Source: Phoronis australis (lineage: Eukaryota; Phoronida; Phoronidae). From it: 64,000 nucleotides of DNA. Location of the stretch: positions 3,054,447 through 3,118,446 of the forward strand of contig NMRA01000002.1 of NCBI GenBank assembly GCA_002633005.1, in the 5' to 3' direction. This document shows, in pieces, positions 47,101-59,600 of the stretch. Every line of letters begins with the position of its first letter. The stretch's first letter is position 1. A program made the translations under genes and the position numbers. The notes below the pieces were generated by a model. It was not told the origin of the DNA. It saw nothing but the letters and a program-made list of their open reading frames with translations, and did not search any database.

Positions 47101-49540
47101 GGTGAAATTCAAGTGCTTGTGTACGGAGTAGGCAACATTCCACAAAAAAGACATACTACGTCTGAAAGAGGGTTCCTTGATGTATCATTTGATGTAAAGA
47201 TATTTGTGGATCGTAACCTGTGCACTCCGTAGCCACCCACTAAGCAAAACCACTGCCGCCTAATGTCCGCTGCACGTCAGAAGATGAGTTAACCGTAATT
47301 TTCATAGAAAACTAATGAAAATTATTGATTATCAGTCCGTAAACAAACTTGAAATAAGTAAATCGCTTGGGTGTTGGTCTTGCGCTAGTTTCAGACCAAT
47401 TTTAGCATGAATTCAAGATTTGGAAGCGTTTCATACGAAAACACACAGTGTCACCCGGTGTTTGATTTCATTGCCTCGTCTTGTCTTGTAACAGCCTCTT
47501 AACCAAACCTAAAGATGGTGCTGATCGATTTAGCCATTTGAGGATTAGTTATAGGTGAAATAGCTTCTGTGCAATGATTGGCCGCTGCCTCGACGTCATT
47601 AAAACAAATGCAGACTTTAATTATTTTCACAGGCGTTTTGGTGCCATTCATGAAGCAGAAGGTCTGTTTTTGGTTATTGTTTGAAATAAAGGTTGTTGGC
47701 GTTCTTACTTTCTATTCTTTTTTAATAATAGTATCATAGAAATTAATCTGTTTTCGAATCAAAATACATCGTTTTTGCAATAATTTAGACCTAAATTGCT
47801 GCAATAGACCGTAAATTTTCATTTTTTATATTATACTGCAGAAAATTTCAAAGTTGACATAACTTTGTATTACTCGTGATATTCCGGCGATTTCTGTAAA
47901 AATGTCAAAATTCTGACACATTTGATTTCCCGTACTAAGCCTCGAATGCCTAAACCGATCAGCGCCATCTTGAGGCTTGGGGACGAGGCCGATCTTGTAA
48001 ATCCCCAGTTATTTAGCTCAGCACCGTCCTCAGATGTAGTATCTCTCTCAGGAATGTGGCCTAGTTTCCGTTGATGAGACGACTTTAAAAAACTGACACA
48101 AATCGAATCATACAATGTTCATGTACGACACCTGGCATTTTTTAACTTTAAAGTTTTGAAAATCGTTAAGTTTTGAAACTCAAACGGCTTCTGCGCCCCC
48201 TTTGGCATTATTTACCTCATGAATAACATCGTCAAATGCTTTCACAAGAATTTGGATTGAAGAAGATAAAACGATGTATCCACGGAAATGAAAGTGGGGT
48301 TGAAATCCTAAAAGGCGTTTGTATCTAGACAAATCACTTGTTTTGTTTGTTTTTTTTTGGATGTTGCCCAGGATTTTTACGAAGCCTCTCGGAGTGGTAA
48401 ATAAAAATACAACATAATAATATAAATACTTAGTGATTTGCGTTAACTTTGGAATGTGGTGAATTACGATGCATCAATGCCGACAGTGGTGCACTTCTAT
48501 TTATTCAGATATTTATATTTTAAAGACTTTTATTAAAACTGGAACATGGCTAAGTTTCTGAGCAAGAGTGGCGATAAAGTTGTGACGAGTTGCTCGATTT
48601 CTTGTTTCTATAAAGAGACTCTTTGCGCAATTAATTTTTATTTTTTTAGTTTAACCAACACAAGAGATAATGATACGACATCGATTTCAAAATTCGCGAC
48701 CAGTCATGTTTCCAAATCTTGACTATTTTCCTGATAGATACAATCAGGCAGGCACTCTTAGGAACTATTTCTCGTTGTTGCCAAAGAACCACTCACTGTT
48801 GTGAAAAAATACATGTATACCCTCACCCAAATTCATTCATCACAGGTGCTCGATTTCTATTCACCACTTTGTAGTTGATTTCTTGATGTCCAGTCTCCTG
48901 CGAGGTTCATATTTTGTACCACAATGCACCGTTGACCTACTAACGTCAACTCCTCCTCTGACATAGTTTGACTCGAGGCATTGAAAACAACTTAGAAAAT
49001 TAAAAGGTTTTGGTGATAATTAAGTAAATTATGTATAGTGTGAATGTTGAAATAGGGAAGAAGGTAATGACAAGTTAATTCTGAAGTTTTCATTTAAAAG
49101 GGGTTTCAGTAAAATCGCCCAAGGCGTTATTTTGCTATGAATGTACCTTTCTTAAAAATACTTAAAAAGGTGTTAACGGGATGATAATAGTGGCACATAA
49201 ATATAATATCTGATCTTTTTTCTTTCAGAAAATAAATACTTTTACTAGTTGACATAGCGTGTTTTTTATGTATTAGTTAGAATGAAGGTCACTGAATAAG
49301 GTTTGAGACTAACTTAAAAGTCCATTATCTGTTTTACGACTGTAAATGCATTTTTGGGATTAATGTTGAATGGGATAGACTTGTTGAAGTTATTATCTTT
49401 TACTAAAGCTATTAATCAACAAAAACGTTGTGGTTTCGTGATTTTATTTCAAATTACCGTTGTCTGCTAGACATTTGCTGAAATTAGGACCGATTAAAAA
49501 CGCTTAAAACAGTCTATCGTTTATTAAGAGGGGTTTAGGT

Positions 49541-49615
49541 CCGCCAGCAGAGCATTTGATTGCGACCTCGCTGGATGCATGCTCGATTCCGCGCTGAGAC
49601 TGATCTCAGTAAATC
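49541..49615 (+). repeat. tRNA-derived SINE fragment
   Basis: CCGCCAGCAGAGCATTTGA resembles an A box and D arm, and GCTCGATTCCGCGC a B box, followed by GACTGATCTCAGTAA as in the 18992-19084 unit. The imperfect cloverleaf argues for a SINE rather than a tRNA gene. Confidence 0.5.
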
Positions 49616-50259
49616 ACTTTTCCAACCAATAACGTCACTTTAAGATTGTAAGCTACCTTCATTAGTGGAGATCGAAGTATTAATAGTAGACCCATGAAAC
49701 TTACGTATTTTTTTAAATATTTGACGATCACATATTTATTTCTTGAGATCATGCTTGGCGCTTGAAGTGACACGCTGTGACAAGCCAAGTTGTAGAGCCA
49801 GCTTTGAAACAATATCCAAGTGCCAGCTCTTCTGAACCCCTGAAATCGTATCCAATTTGTATAACGAAGAATCTGAGACCAATTTCACAACAGTAGTCTA
49901 AATCAAAAGTTTTCTGATGGGCTATGAGATTTTTGCCGCTTTAACCAACCAACGAGGGCAATTTTCTGGAAGTGAAATGTATCCTATTAAATAAGCCGTT
50001 ACAAAATTGTTGCTCTCCAATATTGCGAACCGGCTAAGTGGGTGGGAATGTTCCGCCAAAGTAGTGCAAATGTATAAATCACAGTGTTGGGTGACGACTG
50101 TTGTTCATTTAAGTGAATGTCCATACGGCTTGTATCAGAGGTTATTTAACGAAATCGTCTCTCTGCTCAGATGTTTTGCTTTTTACCAATATCGATTCTA
50201 GTACCATCTAGATCATCTTGTTCTTTGTCTAGACGACTGATTGGTCCTTTTTGTTTCAG

Positions 50260-50407
50260 ACCAGGCGTGCGTTCAGTAGACGCTAGGACCTAGCTAAAAC
50301 CTAGTCAAAATCACGTGCTCTCATTTGAAATGCACGGCAATATCTCGCGTAATCTCGCGAAGTCTTGTTTTTTAGCGAGCTCCTAGCGTTACTGAACGGG
50401 AGGCAGG
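50260..50407. mobile_element. Small MITE with CTAGGACCTAGC subterminal motif and 10-bp target duplication
   Basis: 148 bp with inverted ends: CCAGGCGTGCGTTCAGTA on the left and the inverse of CCTGCCTCCCGTTCAGTA on the right, followed inward by ACGCTAGGA. Flanked by TTTGTTTCAG at 50250-50259 and 50408-50417. A 9-10 bp duplication is typical of Mutator-like elements. It sits about 390 bp upstream of receptor exon 2, inside the intron. Confidence 0.78.
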
Positions 50408-50797
50408 TTTGTTTCAGGGTGGGGGTTAGTTTCAGTCGTCAATGCAATAAGGCCATTACGAGGATTCCAGACGTTTTATTGCAACTGGTTTTAATTCAAA
50501 CAAAGAATTAGAAAGCGACTACTTTGCTTTGCAAGAACGAGTGTGCTTGTGATGAAAGGTGTCCATATTTCGTCACCATAATCGGTGAATTGATCATGCG
50601 ATGTTGTCAAGTAGGAGAAATGACACGCGAAGTAAAATGTTGCAATTCTTGCTCGGATGGGGTGGGGTGATGGGACTTACATTTACATGTATGTGTAGTT
50701 GTTTGTCCAGCTAGCCTCTAGGAATGTCTCATGGGAATACCTTTAGTATTCATTTGTAGTTGTCGAAAATTTCTCACACATTTCTTCTCTTTTCCAG

Positions 50798-51396
50798 AAA
50801 CGTTGTGCCCGCAATGTGTGATACCGGAGCTGTTATTCAAAATCATATTTTGGCTCGGCTATTGCAACAGTCTGATGAACCCCGTTATCTATGCATGCAA
50901 CAGTCGGGACTTCAAGCGTGCTTTCCGGCAGATTCTGTCTTGCAACCTGAGCAGACGAAGACGAAATCGTAGTGAATTCTATGGTGGTTCTTCATTCCGT
51001 CGTTCAGTATCCGCGCTTTCGACAAGATCGCAGAATGAGAATGAAAAGGTGATACAGCTAACTAACATTGCTCACAAAAGTTCGGATGCAAGTATTACTT
51101 CACCTTCGCCGATGCTCCGACAAACGTCATTTACGGACGATAACTGTAACAAAAATTTCCACTACAACGGCCATTCGTCCAAGCAAAGCCTGTGTTCATC
51201 GCGTGCCATCGAAAGCCCGAACACTCAGTGTTTCGTTAGAGACCAGAAATCGCCACCGACAAATGGGACAGTGACTTCTCAGTCAGAGCACACCAAAGTC
51301 CATGGGAGCGACTTGTCCAGTAGTTGGGACAATGTAGATATAGATCTGACCAAAAATGCAAATAGTGTCCCAAAAACGCAGTTGAGTGATAGATAA
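50798..51396 (+). CDS. ADRA1: Alpha-1 adrenergic receptor, coding exon 2 (TM7 and C-tail)
   Basis: Completes codon 371 and encodes residues 371-569, ending in TAA at 51394-51396. Seen: TM7 with F388 at position 7.39, then WLGY and NPVIY at 398-402; helix 8 with DFKRAF; C419 as a probable palmitoylation site; then a basic SRRRRNR stretch and a long Ser/Thr-rich cytoplasmic tail of about 145 residues with many possible kinase sites. F7.39 and the FKIIFWLGY run are typical of alpha-adrenergic receptors, where beta receptors have Asn at 7.39. The full spliced length of 569 residues lies within the vertebrate alpha-1 range (human paralogues about 466-572). The tail beyond helix 8 has no similarity I recognise and does not end in an obvious PDZ ligand. 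Confidence 0.94.
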
Positions 51397-52250
51397 TAGT
51401 GGAATCATAGACATCTTAATACTGTGATGTCTATGGGTGGAATATTGTATGTGCTGATCTTGAGGATGTTCAGTTGACCTATTGACCTTACACGTGCATG
51501 GAATGACGATTGTGGTACTCAAGGCTTGTGTATGGTGCACACCTCCCATGATTTATCGTTTTACGCATGCGTAAGAGGACCCGTAAAAAGGTCCATGGCA
51601 TTCTTTTTATGACACTTTTTATAATAATGGAGAATTTACATCATCTCATGAACTGAAACTAGGTTTATTTATTGTAAACATTTATTGTCCAAAAAAGTTT
51701 TCGTTTGGCGTATCCCAAACTTCTTAAGGCATGCGCACTGATGCCCACACATGGGTTTCTCATCAGTGTTCTCATGGATATTAAAACCATCATTTACATT
51801 GTTTTGACAAGTGATTACATCGTAACATCATTAAACCTTCCTTTATAACACTGCATATCACGACCGTGAATTCATTATCCCTAAAACGAGAAAATAGAAG
51901 AAAAGTGAGTTCAATTGAAAGTTTCTTAGCTCCAAGGCAAGTGTGACGTTTGAACGGACCCAGCGCCAATGTGTCATGTCTGCCAACAGGCGAGATTCTT
52001 GCACACACTTGTGCCGTATGCGCACTTCTCCGATGTCCCGAGGGAAAGTGAAAAGAGCCACAGCGTGGTCAAATACTAAGTTGTACATGTAACAACAACG
52101 ACAAACGCAACCACTCGCCATTACTTATTGTACCATACACCTCGGAAAAACGAGAAGCAATACCTGGTTACTTTTCAAACTAAAACACAATGGAGGATGA
52201 CTGGTGCAGTAATTTGATGTCCCGACTTTACGTATGTTTCGGTCAATAAA
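51397..52250 (+). other. Probable 3' UTR of the receptor gene
   Basis: AT-rich sequence follows the receptor stop. Candidate polyadenylation hexamers are ATTAAA at 51780-51785 and AATAAA at 52245-52250. The true cleavage site cannot be chosen from sequence alone. No other gene is recognised here. Confidence 0.35.
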
Positions 52251-53543
52251 TGCTCGTAACTCGAGATCAGCTAATTAAGAGATCGCCAGATAGTATTTGC
52301 GGGTGTCCTAATTTGACAGCTCAGCTGATCGACTCTCTTTTTTGTGATGTTTTTGACATGAAATTGTTGATTTTAAGCACTTTAAAACGATCTTCCCTGG
52401 TTTCGGTCGTTTTAACCTTTTTCAGGATTTTGTTGATCCCCGAGGCAGAAGAAGGACCTGCAGCTGGAAACGTAAACGTAGTACGTTTCTTCGCAACCCC
52501 NCCCCCCCCCCCCCCGGCCGTGACGATAAGGAGCTGCAACTGTCAGTCAATGCCATGGGAGGCACTGTATTTTTCTCACTAGGTTTTGCTGGGCAGTGCA
52601 CACGTCTCTTTCTTCCACTATGTCGAAAATTCTATGAACGAAATGAAATGTGACGAGTCGTTTCAGCTGACGCATGACCACGGAAACCTCATTGTGTCTC
52701 GTGTTTTTGGCCCTTTCACGTCCATTGAGGCTCTGAAAAATAGGTGGCAAAAACTGACAAATTTAATTCCAAAACCACCACTTCTCGCCACTGATAGACA
52801 TAAGTCAACGCTATGTTCTTAGAGGAATTTTCCTAAATGTGATCCAAAAGTGCTACCATCCTGCTAGATTTTATGCATTATAGGGTTGTTTGTGCCAACT
52901 TGAAGTCGCAGTCGATTTTTGTGTCACTACCTAGGACCAATGTCACTTCGCAAACTGCACCAATGCTACAAGGGGTCTCTATCTTGACGAAAAGTGTATA
53001 GCCAAACTAGAGGGCTTTTCTCATTCCTAACATGTTTATAAAAACAAGCAAACCAGATTTACAGGTTTCTCCTGGCGGACACGGAAAAAGAAGAAGGGGT
53101 CGTTTTGTGAACTGGCCTTTTTAGCAACAGATCTCTTGAGATTGCGAATTCTTGTGAAGAAAACCGTAAACAGAAAAGATAATATTACATCCCATGTATG
53201 TTTTGAAACAACTGTGAAGTTGAACATTCCAAATTGCCTTGAAAACCTCCGCTCGCGATCGGCAACGCTCGGCTGGTTTCTGACTAAGCAAATATCCTAG
53301 GGCAGTTTTCAAACGCTAACTTTTATGATTTCCAAAAAGGCTTATTCAAAGCAACATTTTCGTGTTTCCGTATATCCGTGTAAAATTATGCATTTTCGAA
53401 GAAAAATCATTTGGGCGCGTTTTCTCATACAGCTCAACAAGTGAACACTAAGAAAAAATAATGTTGAGTTTTGGGGTGCCCAAACATTTCCATCGGGTAG
53501 ACACTACTTGTTATAACTGGATGCCGCTGTGAGAACGCATATG

Positions 53544-53845
53544 GACCCAATTCAAGCCGACAGAAGGCGCGTTCCAAAACGAGGTTCGCTACGATAGCTC
53601 TGTTAGCTTATCGGCATAGTTTGATTTCAGTCCGCGTTGCTCCGCGAACGGCTAGAAAAAATACGGAAACTCAACTGTCTGCTTTACAATCCCTAAACAC
53701 GTTGAGATTCGGAAGCGTTGGGTCGTTGTCATACGCCGCGACGAAGCAAAATATGTCCGTGTAAAATTTATAAATGTTTTCGAAAAGATCATATTGTTGC
53801 CAAGCATCATAGTAACGACCGGAGAATGGGCCAGCCAGGCTGTTT
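53544..53845 (+). repeat. Dispersed repeat family R2, copy 1
   Basis: About 300 bp shared with 63687-64000, including GGCGCGTTCCAAAACGAGG, GCTACGATAGCTCTGTTAGC, GCAAAATATGTCCGTGTAAA and CATAGTAACGACCGGAGAAT. Class not recognised. Short open frames inside have no known similarity. Confidence 0.8.
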
Positions 53846-55254
53846 TCATGACTACGGGTTGAAACATTATATTTTTTCTTTCCAAAAAGGACAGGGCCCT
53901 CAACCCCTCGAATTTGGGGCCCAATATCGGCCCTATTCCCCTCTCAAAAATATTGAAATATCACGCAAAATTCCCCCCACTAAGCATAAAAATTCCCCTA
54001 GTGAAAAATCTTTCTGAGTTCACATCACCTGTAACCACACAAGTGACAATTTTAAGAGCACAAAAGGCTAATTTAAATTGATACAGAGCCTATGAGAGCT
54101 TGCAACAGGGTGGGGGTGCTATTGATGGTGATCGGGAGGTAGATTTTTCCCTTCACTCGGCGAAAAAATCGCCTCTCCGTAGGCACTGGCACCTTTCCCC
54201 TCGGATGAACGAGGCTCCTGGAGAAACATGATAAATATGATTGCTTTATCCAGTTTACTTAAATTGAGTTCTAAAACAAGGTTATGCTTTGGACGAACGA
54301 ATTAAGTATTTAATTTTAAAATTCAACTTGGTCCAGATTGATATTTGAAACCTAACACATGAAATAGACGTAACAGTTATTACAACCAAGAAAACAGAAT
54401 TGATGGTCAAATAATTTTTATTTTCAATTACGAGCCTGGTTTTTTATTTTAATAAAAAATATATTTAATGACATCAATTATTCTTTCAGATCAATGACAA
54501 ATCAACTGTTAGTCCCAGTGAGTGCATAGGATCAGGCTATGCTTGATGTTAATATTCTTGATCAACAAATTAAACCAGATGTGACTAATATTGCACATGA
54601 CACAGTCGAATATGTCTTCAACTCGTCAACAATACGAGCAGATGACCTGGTCCGCGTAGAAAGTATTTTGATCAACAATTTACAAGAAAAAACGTAACCC
54701 TGCATTCAGCATAATACCTAATCTGTAACACTACGATCGCCGCAATTTAGTCATATTTACTTTTCATGTTTCAAACCTACTACAGTGACGGATCTNCGCC
54801 GCCATGCGGATAATTAGCTTGTGGAAGTAGCCCATTATTTCCACTAGTTCGTGCTGCTAAGAACCATAATGGTAGATTAATGAGCTGTCCAGAGGCACCG
54901 GCCAACGAAACGGGTAAAATATGTAAGCACAGTACAAAACTATTCGTGTCACCAGGTTGATATTTTGTCATATACATGTCTACAGCGCAAGCCTAAATTA
55001 TTCAGGCAAAATGACAAAGATTTCTCCGTCCACTGACGACTGGACGGAAACCGAATGCATCGTCAGAGACTTTTCTCATGACCAAGAGTGAAGAATAAAT
55101 GACAGAAAAGTCTGGGCTGCTAATAGAATTAGTCGTCATGAGGAGTAGTATTTTGTCAGATTACTTTTGTCACGGAACATGTGCTGTAGATAATGTTCCG
55201 TAAACCAAGTTTCTTGGCAACAGTACTGAATGTTTCCTGTGTGCGCTTAACGGA

Positions 55255-55343
55255 GACCTCACTATAGCCTATCCTATCAAAATGTTGGTCACTGTAGTGA
55301 TTGGTTGGTGAGGTTGGAATGTTGAATTGTGGGATTGTATTCA
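55255..55343 (-). repeat. Dispersed repeat family R1, copy 3
   Basis: On the minus strand it reads AATCCCACAATTCAACATTC, CCAACCAATCACTACAGTG, CATTTTGATAGGAT and then GTGAGGTC. It lies about 160 bp upstream of the SLC52 exon, so it may fall in that gene's upstream intron or promoter. Confidence 0.6.
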
Positions 55344-55500
55344 CTGTTTCCATTCTTAAGCAAAGATTTTTCGCATCGACAGTAAAAGGTCTTGCCGTCT
55401 ACGGATCGCGCAGCCCTCATCTTTGCACTGTTGTATGCCCCACGTGACATTTGCGATTGCTTACTCGCGTCATTACCCAGAGACGGTTAATACCAGTAGC

Positions 55501-56733
55501 ATGGGGAGCGTGGAGCAAAAAGCCACAGTTGGACAACTGTTAATGAGTTTCACACTTGGACATCTGCAAGCTTTACCGATAGACTGTTTTAATGCCGAGC
55601 TGCCAGTATTAGTTCAAAGACTACCAGAATATTGGGATTTGCCAGCTTTCATGGGCATGGAGTATGCCGGTCTCTCCGCAGCAGTCTCAGCAATTGTTGC
55701 AATTCTGATCAAGAAGACGACTGTGATCGACGCCCTCAATAGACACAGGCCAGTGCTGCTGTTAGTTATGGGGTTTCTGATGACCATTTTCCTGGTTTTA
55801 ATGATGGCTCTGTGGGATGTCACTTCAGAAATGTACGGCAAAAAGCACAGTGTGGCTTTCCAACTCATCAGGCTGCTTACTCTTTCTCCGTCGACGATTA
55901 TCTATATATTTGGGTTGTCATATGTAGGTACATTTCCTCACAAATGTGTGGCCGCGTTTTCTTTAGGAATGGACAGCTGCGGTGTCGTTTATGCATGCAT
56001 AGCCTTTTTGCAGCGTGCAGACGACTTTGATTGCGTCGGAAAAACTGATACCACGGCACAGTATATAAATTTGAGCTCCACTAATCAACTTCAAAAGTTT
56101 AGACACTGGAATGAAAGTTCAACAGAAGTCGTTTTCAGACCGCCGTTGTTCTCAGTGGTTTCTTATTTTGGCATTGTAACGGCTTCATGTCTGTGCTGTT
56201 GCGTTTCTCTTCTCAGTCACATGATTTTTCTCCGTCAGTGGCCAGGAAATGTAACCTGCAATGGTGGAGATTCTAAACAAATGGAAGAAGACATCGAACT
56301 GTTAATTGATCAAGATGATATCGAAGAGTTGGACTATGAGATGTGCGAAAGAGAAACACTGGAATCATTAAAGCAACCTCCGGAAGCATCCGATCAAAAA
56401 GAGAACATTACTAACACGTCATCAGTTGGTGTTTTAATGTGTACTTATATCTTTTTGCTACGAGGGGTCCGCTATGGTGTAAATAACCCACTAATGACGT
56501 ATGCAACATTGCCTTATGGCTCCCTGGCTTTCAGCCTGTCTCAACGACTTTCATCTGCCGCAGAACCTGCTGGAAGTCTTGCGTACACAATTTTCCCAGT
56601 TCACTCAATACGAACAATTTCTCTTTTAGTGGTTATGTTCTTGGCGCTCTCTCTATACATATGTGTGGTATCGGTAATGAGCCCTTTCCCACCTCTTGTG
56701 TCGACGTATCCTATAATCGGCAGTGTCTTAGTG
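55501..56733 (+). CDS. SLC52A: Riboflavin transporter, SLC52 family, large coding exon (C-terminus missing)
   Basis: Encodes 411 residues of a multi-pass plasma-membrane transporter of the SLC52 (RFT) family, which carries riboflavin into cells. Family hallmarks seen: ELPVLVQRLPEYWDLPAF at 33-50, the position of vertebrate ELPLLV...LPEGWYLPS; ALWDVTS at 103-109 followed by HSVAF at 116-120, as in LWNMTS...HSIAF; a long soluble loop about 246-305 with an acidic stretch at 262-280; LPYGSLAF at 337-344; and VMSPFPPL at 392-399. About nine membrane segments are visible out of the eleven usual in the family. The exon ends at GTG|GTGAGT (donor 56734), phase 0, where the last two helices should follow; reading through gives a short stop-terminated tail. 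ATG 55501 has A at -3 and G at +4 and lies just after a possible 5' UTR acceptor CAG at 55478-55480. An upstream in-frame ATG at 55423 would add 26 residues without family similarity. Confidence 0.87.
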
Positions 56734-59169
56734 GTGAGTAAGCCTACTTTTCGTACAATCAAATAGTTTTTTTAGTGCAACCAGCGCCGGATTGTTCGTT
56801 AAAGTACAAATTTCGTGGCTAATGCTAATTAAATATGGATTTCCTGGCACGGCTGAGCAATACCTACCACAAGTGAGCCTAATCGTCATTTGCAATTCGT
56901 TCTCAAACCCCTCCCCCCGCGGTGCTTTGACGTCATAAGCAGTGTACCGGCATGTGATTGGAGAATTCTTCTCTGTTTTCATTGTTCGTATGGTTGTCCA
57001 TAATTATTGTTTATTTCTACAAGCATTTTTTGTCGATCAAACGAAAGCTTAGGCATATGTCTAGGTTTTCTCTCACCTTTGTACTTGTTCGACTTGTCAC
57101 TCAGTCCTGTCGAACGACATGCTCAGGCCCAAGTCTCGCCGATTATGCAGACGCCGGTACAACCGGATCAAGCGAACACGGATCACCGGTACTCGTACTC
57201 GCTCCAATTCATTGTCGTCAACTTCGTTTTCTTAGCGTTTGTCACTTGTCAGACAAATCATACTGTTCACTTTGAAAGCGCTCCTCGTAAAAATAGTTCA
57301 TTTCATCCATTCTTGGCGAAAATCATGATTAACTGATAAACATTGTTTATGTCGTCAAGTGCTTAATTGGGGGAATGTGATACGAAAAAGAAAAATGGAA
57401 AATGGCGGACTATGAACGATTTTTAGCCTTGTCAGTGTCGTGACAGTTAATATTTCGTTTCTGCAGTAATGTAAATAGCCGCGTGTTGGAAGCACATACA
57501 TGTACAATGCCCACACCCTGATCTGTCCGATTTAAACGGTGTGTTATTCATACTGTTTGAATACAGGACATCAACCTAAACACAAGTCAGCGACAGTAGA
57601 AAAATGCACTTCGAAAAGGCACAACAACAATTTTCTGATTCACATTTCTTGAACATGATGTAGTCACCGATTTGTATGTACAACACACCACACACTATAT
57701 CCGCCTTTACATGCCAGTTTATTTACGTAAAGCGCTACCTGTTAAGAATTCGACTAGCCAATCAGAAACGCCGGGGTAAAAAAATCCCCTAGGAAAATTA
57801 AATGATACCTGCGTGTTCTCTACCACGTAGTGGGCACACAGGGAACCAGCGAGCACACCGATATGGCTGGAAAATGTCATTTCACATATGCCGGGTAAGT
57901 CGTCTGTTTGGCCTTTACCGGTTATCGAATCCAAAACAGGCGATCTTAGATATTACATTGTTTAGTTAGAGACATCAGATTTTGAAAAATATCAACGAAA
58001 GTTGTTCCTTAACAGTTTAAAATGATAATAGATCACATTTTGTTCATTTAGACCCAAAGTCCAATCTTAAGCCTATTCTGTAGCAGGCTAACTTTTGGTC
58101 TTAGCTTAGATTGATTTCGGTCTGAAATTTGCCACTTATAGATCTCATGAAACGGGACTAAGTTAAAAAGGAAAAGTTTCTTGAAGCGGGCTCTTGGATT
58201 TGTAATTTAAGCTTAATAAGCTACAGCATAGGGTGTGCTGCACAAAATAGGGGCCCTATGGGGGTGGGGCTAGATCGGATATTATAGCGACTGGAGGGAG
58301 GACTCCGTAGTGACCTGGGCGGTAGGTGCATGAAAACCAAGAGGAGGTGAATGAAAAATTTATGACTACCGGTTCGCAGCTCAGCCCAAATTACAAGGAC
58401 GTCTTGGCTTAAATCTGCAACACGGAAATGTTTCCAGTGTACTTTTTGGTCGAAAACAAATTTACAGATATAACTGTTAAATTTACACTTTCCGAGAGTT
58501 TGTAATTAATGTATTATAGTCGGGGACGCACTGGCCGACACGTTTAGTTTACTTCAAACACATAAACCCATTTAGCTTCATAATTTAGGTTCGTGCAGGT
58601 GTTTAATAGAACACATTGAATAATTAATCAGCCCGCAGGCCCCAAAGGACCCGTTTACGTAAACTGACGCTAATGTGGATTATTTTACTGAAATCTGCTT
58701 CTGACACCTTCTACTGTTTCATGGATTGTCGTTTTTGCTGAAGTGTTTTTGAGCGAACTCACGATATGTCGTCTATTTCCGCGACATGTTCTTTGACAGA
58801 TCTAGGTGAGCCGACTCGTGGATGAGAAGGTCTCGCCACCTAGTGATGCATAAGTACATTCTGAAATTTTGACGCCATTAAGCACTCCAATTTGCTTATA
58901 AATAAAGAATTTAAAAATGACTTTTGGCTGACATTGACAATTGGTATAGCCAATGACAAGCAATTCTACAAGCGAGTTCAGAGTTTTTTTGTTAGCAGAA
59001 ATAGGAACTTGTCTTGAGCGAAAATAACCGCAATTTGGGAACATTCGTGGTAGTATATGTTTTTTGTTTGTTTCATGTTGAGGTGGCGCCCCCTGAAGTA
59101 CTTTAGCTAGGTTGTAATCTTCACAATATTCACCTAAACAAGGACCGCAGTTAGATTATTTTGATGTTT

Positions 59170-59600
59170 CACTCATGTTTCCAAGGTTACTGACTTCGAT
59201 GGAGCTAGTTTACAGGCTATTAAATCATGAAATTGCATAATTTATGCAAATTAAGATCACCATTATTTAGAAATCTACTTGTGCTTGTACTCGTGGTGCC
59301 AAGCACCACATGTAAATTTGTTTAATATTTGCAACCATGTTTCTATGGTTAGTTAATTTATCGAGATCAGTTTGTACACTGTTGCAGGATAAATTTGCAT
59401 AAGTTATGCAAATAATTGCCACCATTATTCAAAGTTGTGTCTGTGCTCGCAACTTCTATGAGGTAGTTTATATAGATCGTTTTGCTATTTGCACACATGA
59501 TTTTCTTGTCAGTGAAATGAGTTCGCATGTCCTTACAGCATAAACTTGCATAATTTACAATTCCTGCAAACAAATGTGCACACTATTTACTTAAACTTAG
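59170..59600 (+). repeat. ~165-bp degenerate tandem repeat with octamer-like motifs
   Basis: Two full copies and a partial third, at about 59170, 59338 and 59499. Each contains a TGCATAA(T/G)TTATGCAAAT-like segment (reduced in the third) followed in the first two by CACCATTATT and a GTGCT(T/C)G block. ATGCAAAT is the classical POU/octamer site; whether it functions here is unknown. Confidence 0.65.

Larger units (their letters stand above)
8508..50797 (+). other. Large intron of the alpha-1 adrenergic receptor gene
   Basis: The intron starts GTGAGT at 8508 and ends in a pyrimidine-rich tract plus CAG at 50797. Both ends are phase 1, and the reading frame is restored exactly. Vertebrate ADRA1 genes also carry a large intron at the end of TM6 at this point. 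The contents are repeats listed separately: inverted-repeat elements, minisatellites, SINE-like tRNA fragments, an N gap and a probable haplotype duplication. Stretches in which I recognise nothing include 11330-14700, 15010-17470, 22000-25850, 27050-28800, 29670-33440, 43000-44080 and 44170-49530, apart from scattered short open frames. Candidate antisense coding scraps at 21686-21910 and 34637-34747 are described on their own. Confidence 0.9.
52251..55480. other. Intergenic region between the receptor and SLC52 genes
   Basis: Contains R2 copy 1, R1 copy 3, a C homopolymer with an N at 52501 and an N at 54796 in a GGATCTNCGCC context. Otherwise nothing is recognised. A possible splice acceptor CAG at 55478-55480 may begin the SLC52 exon. 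Confidence 0.5.
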
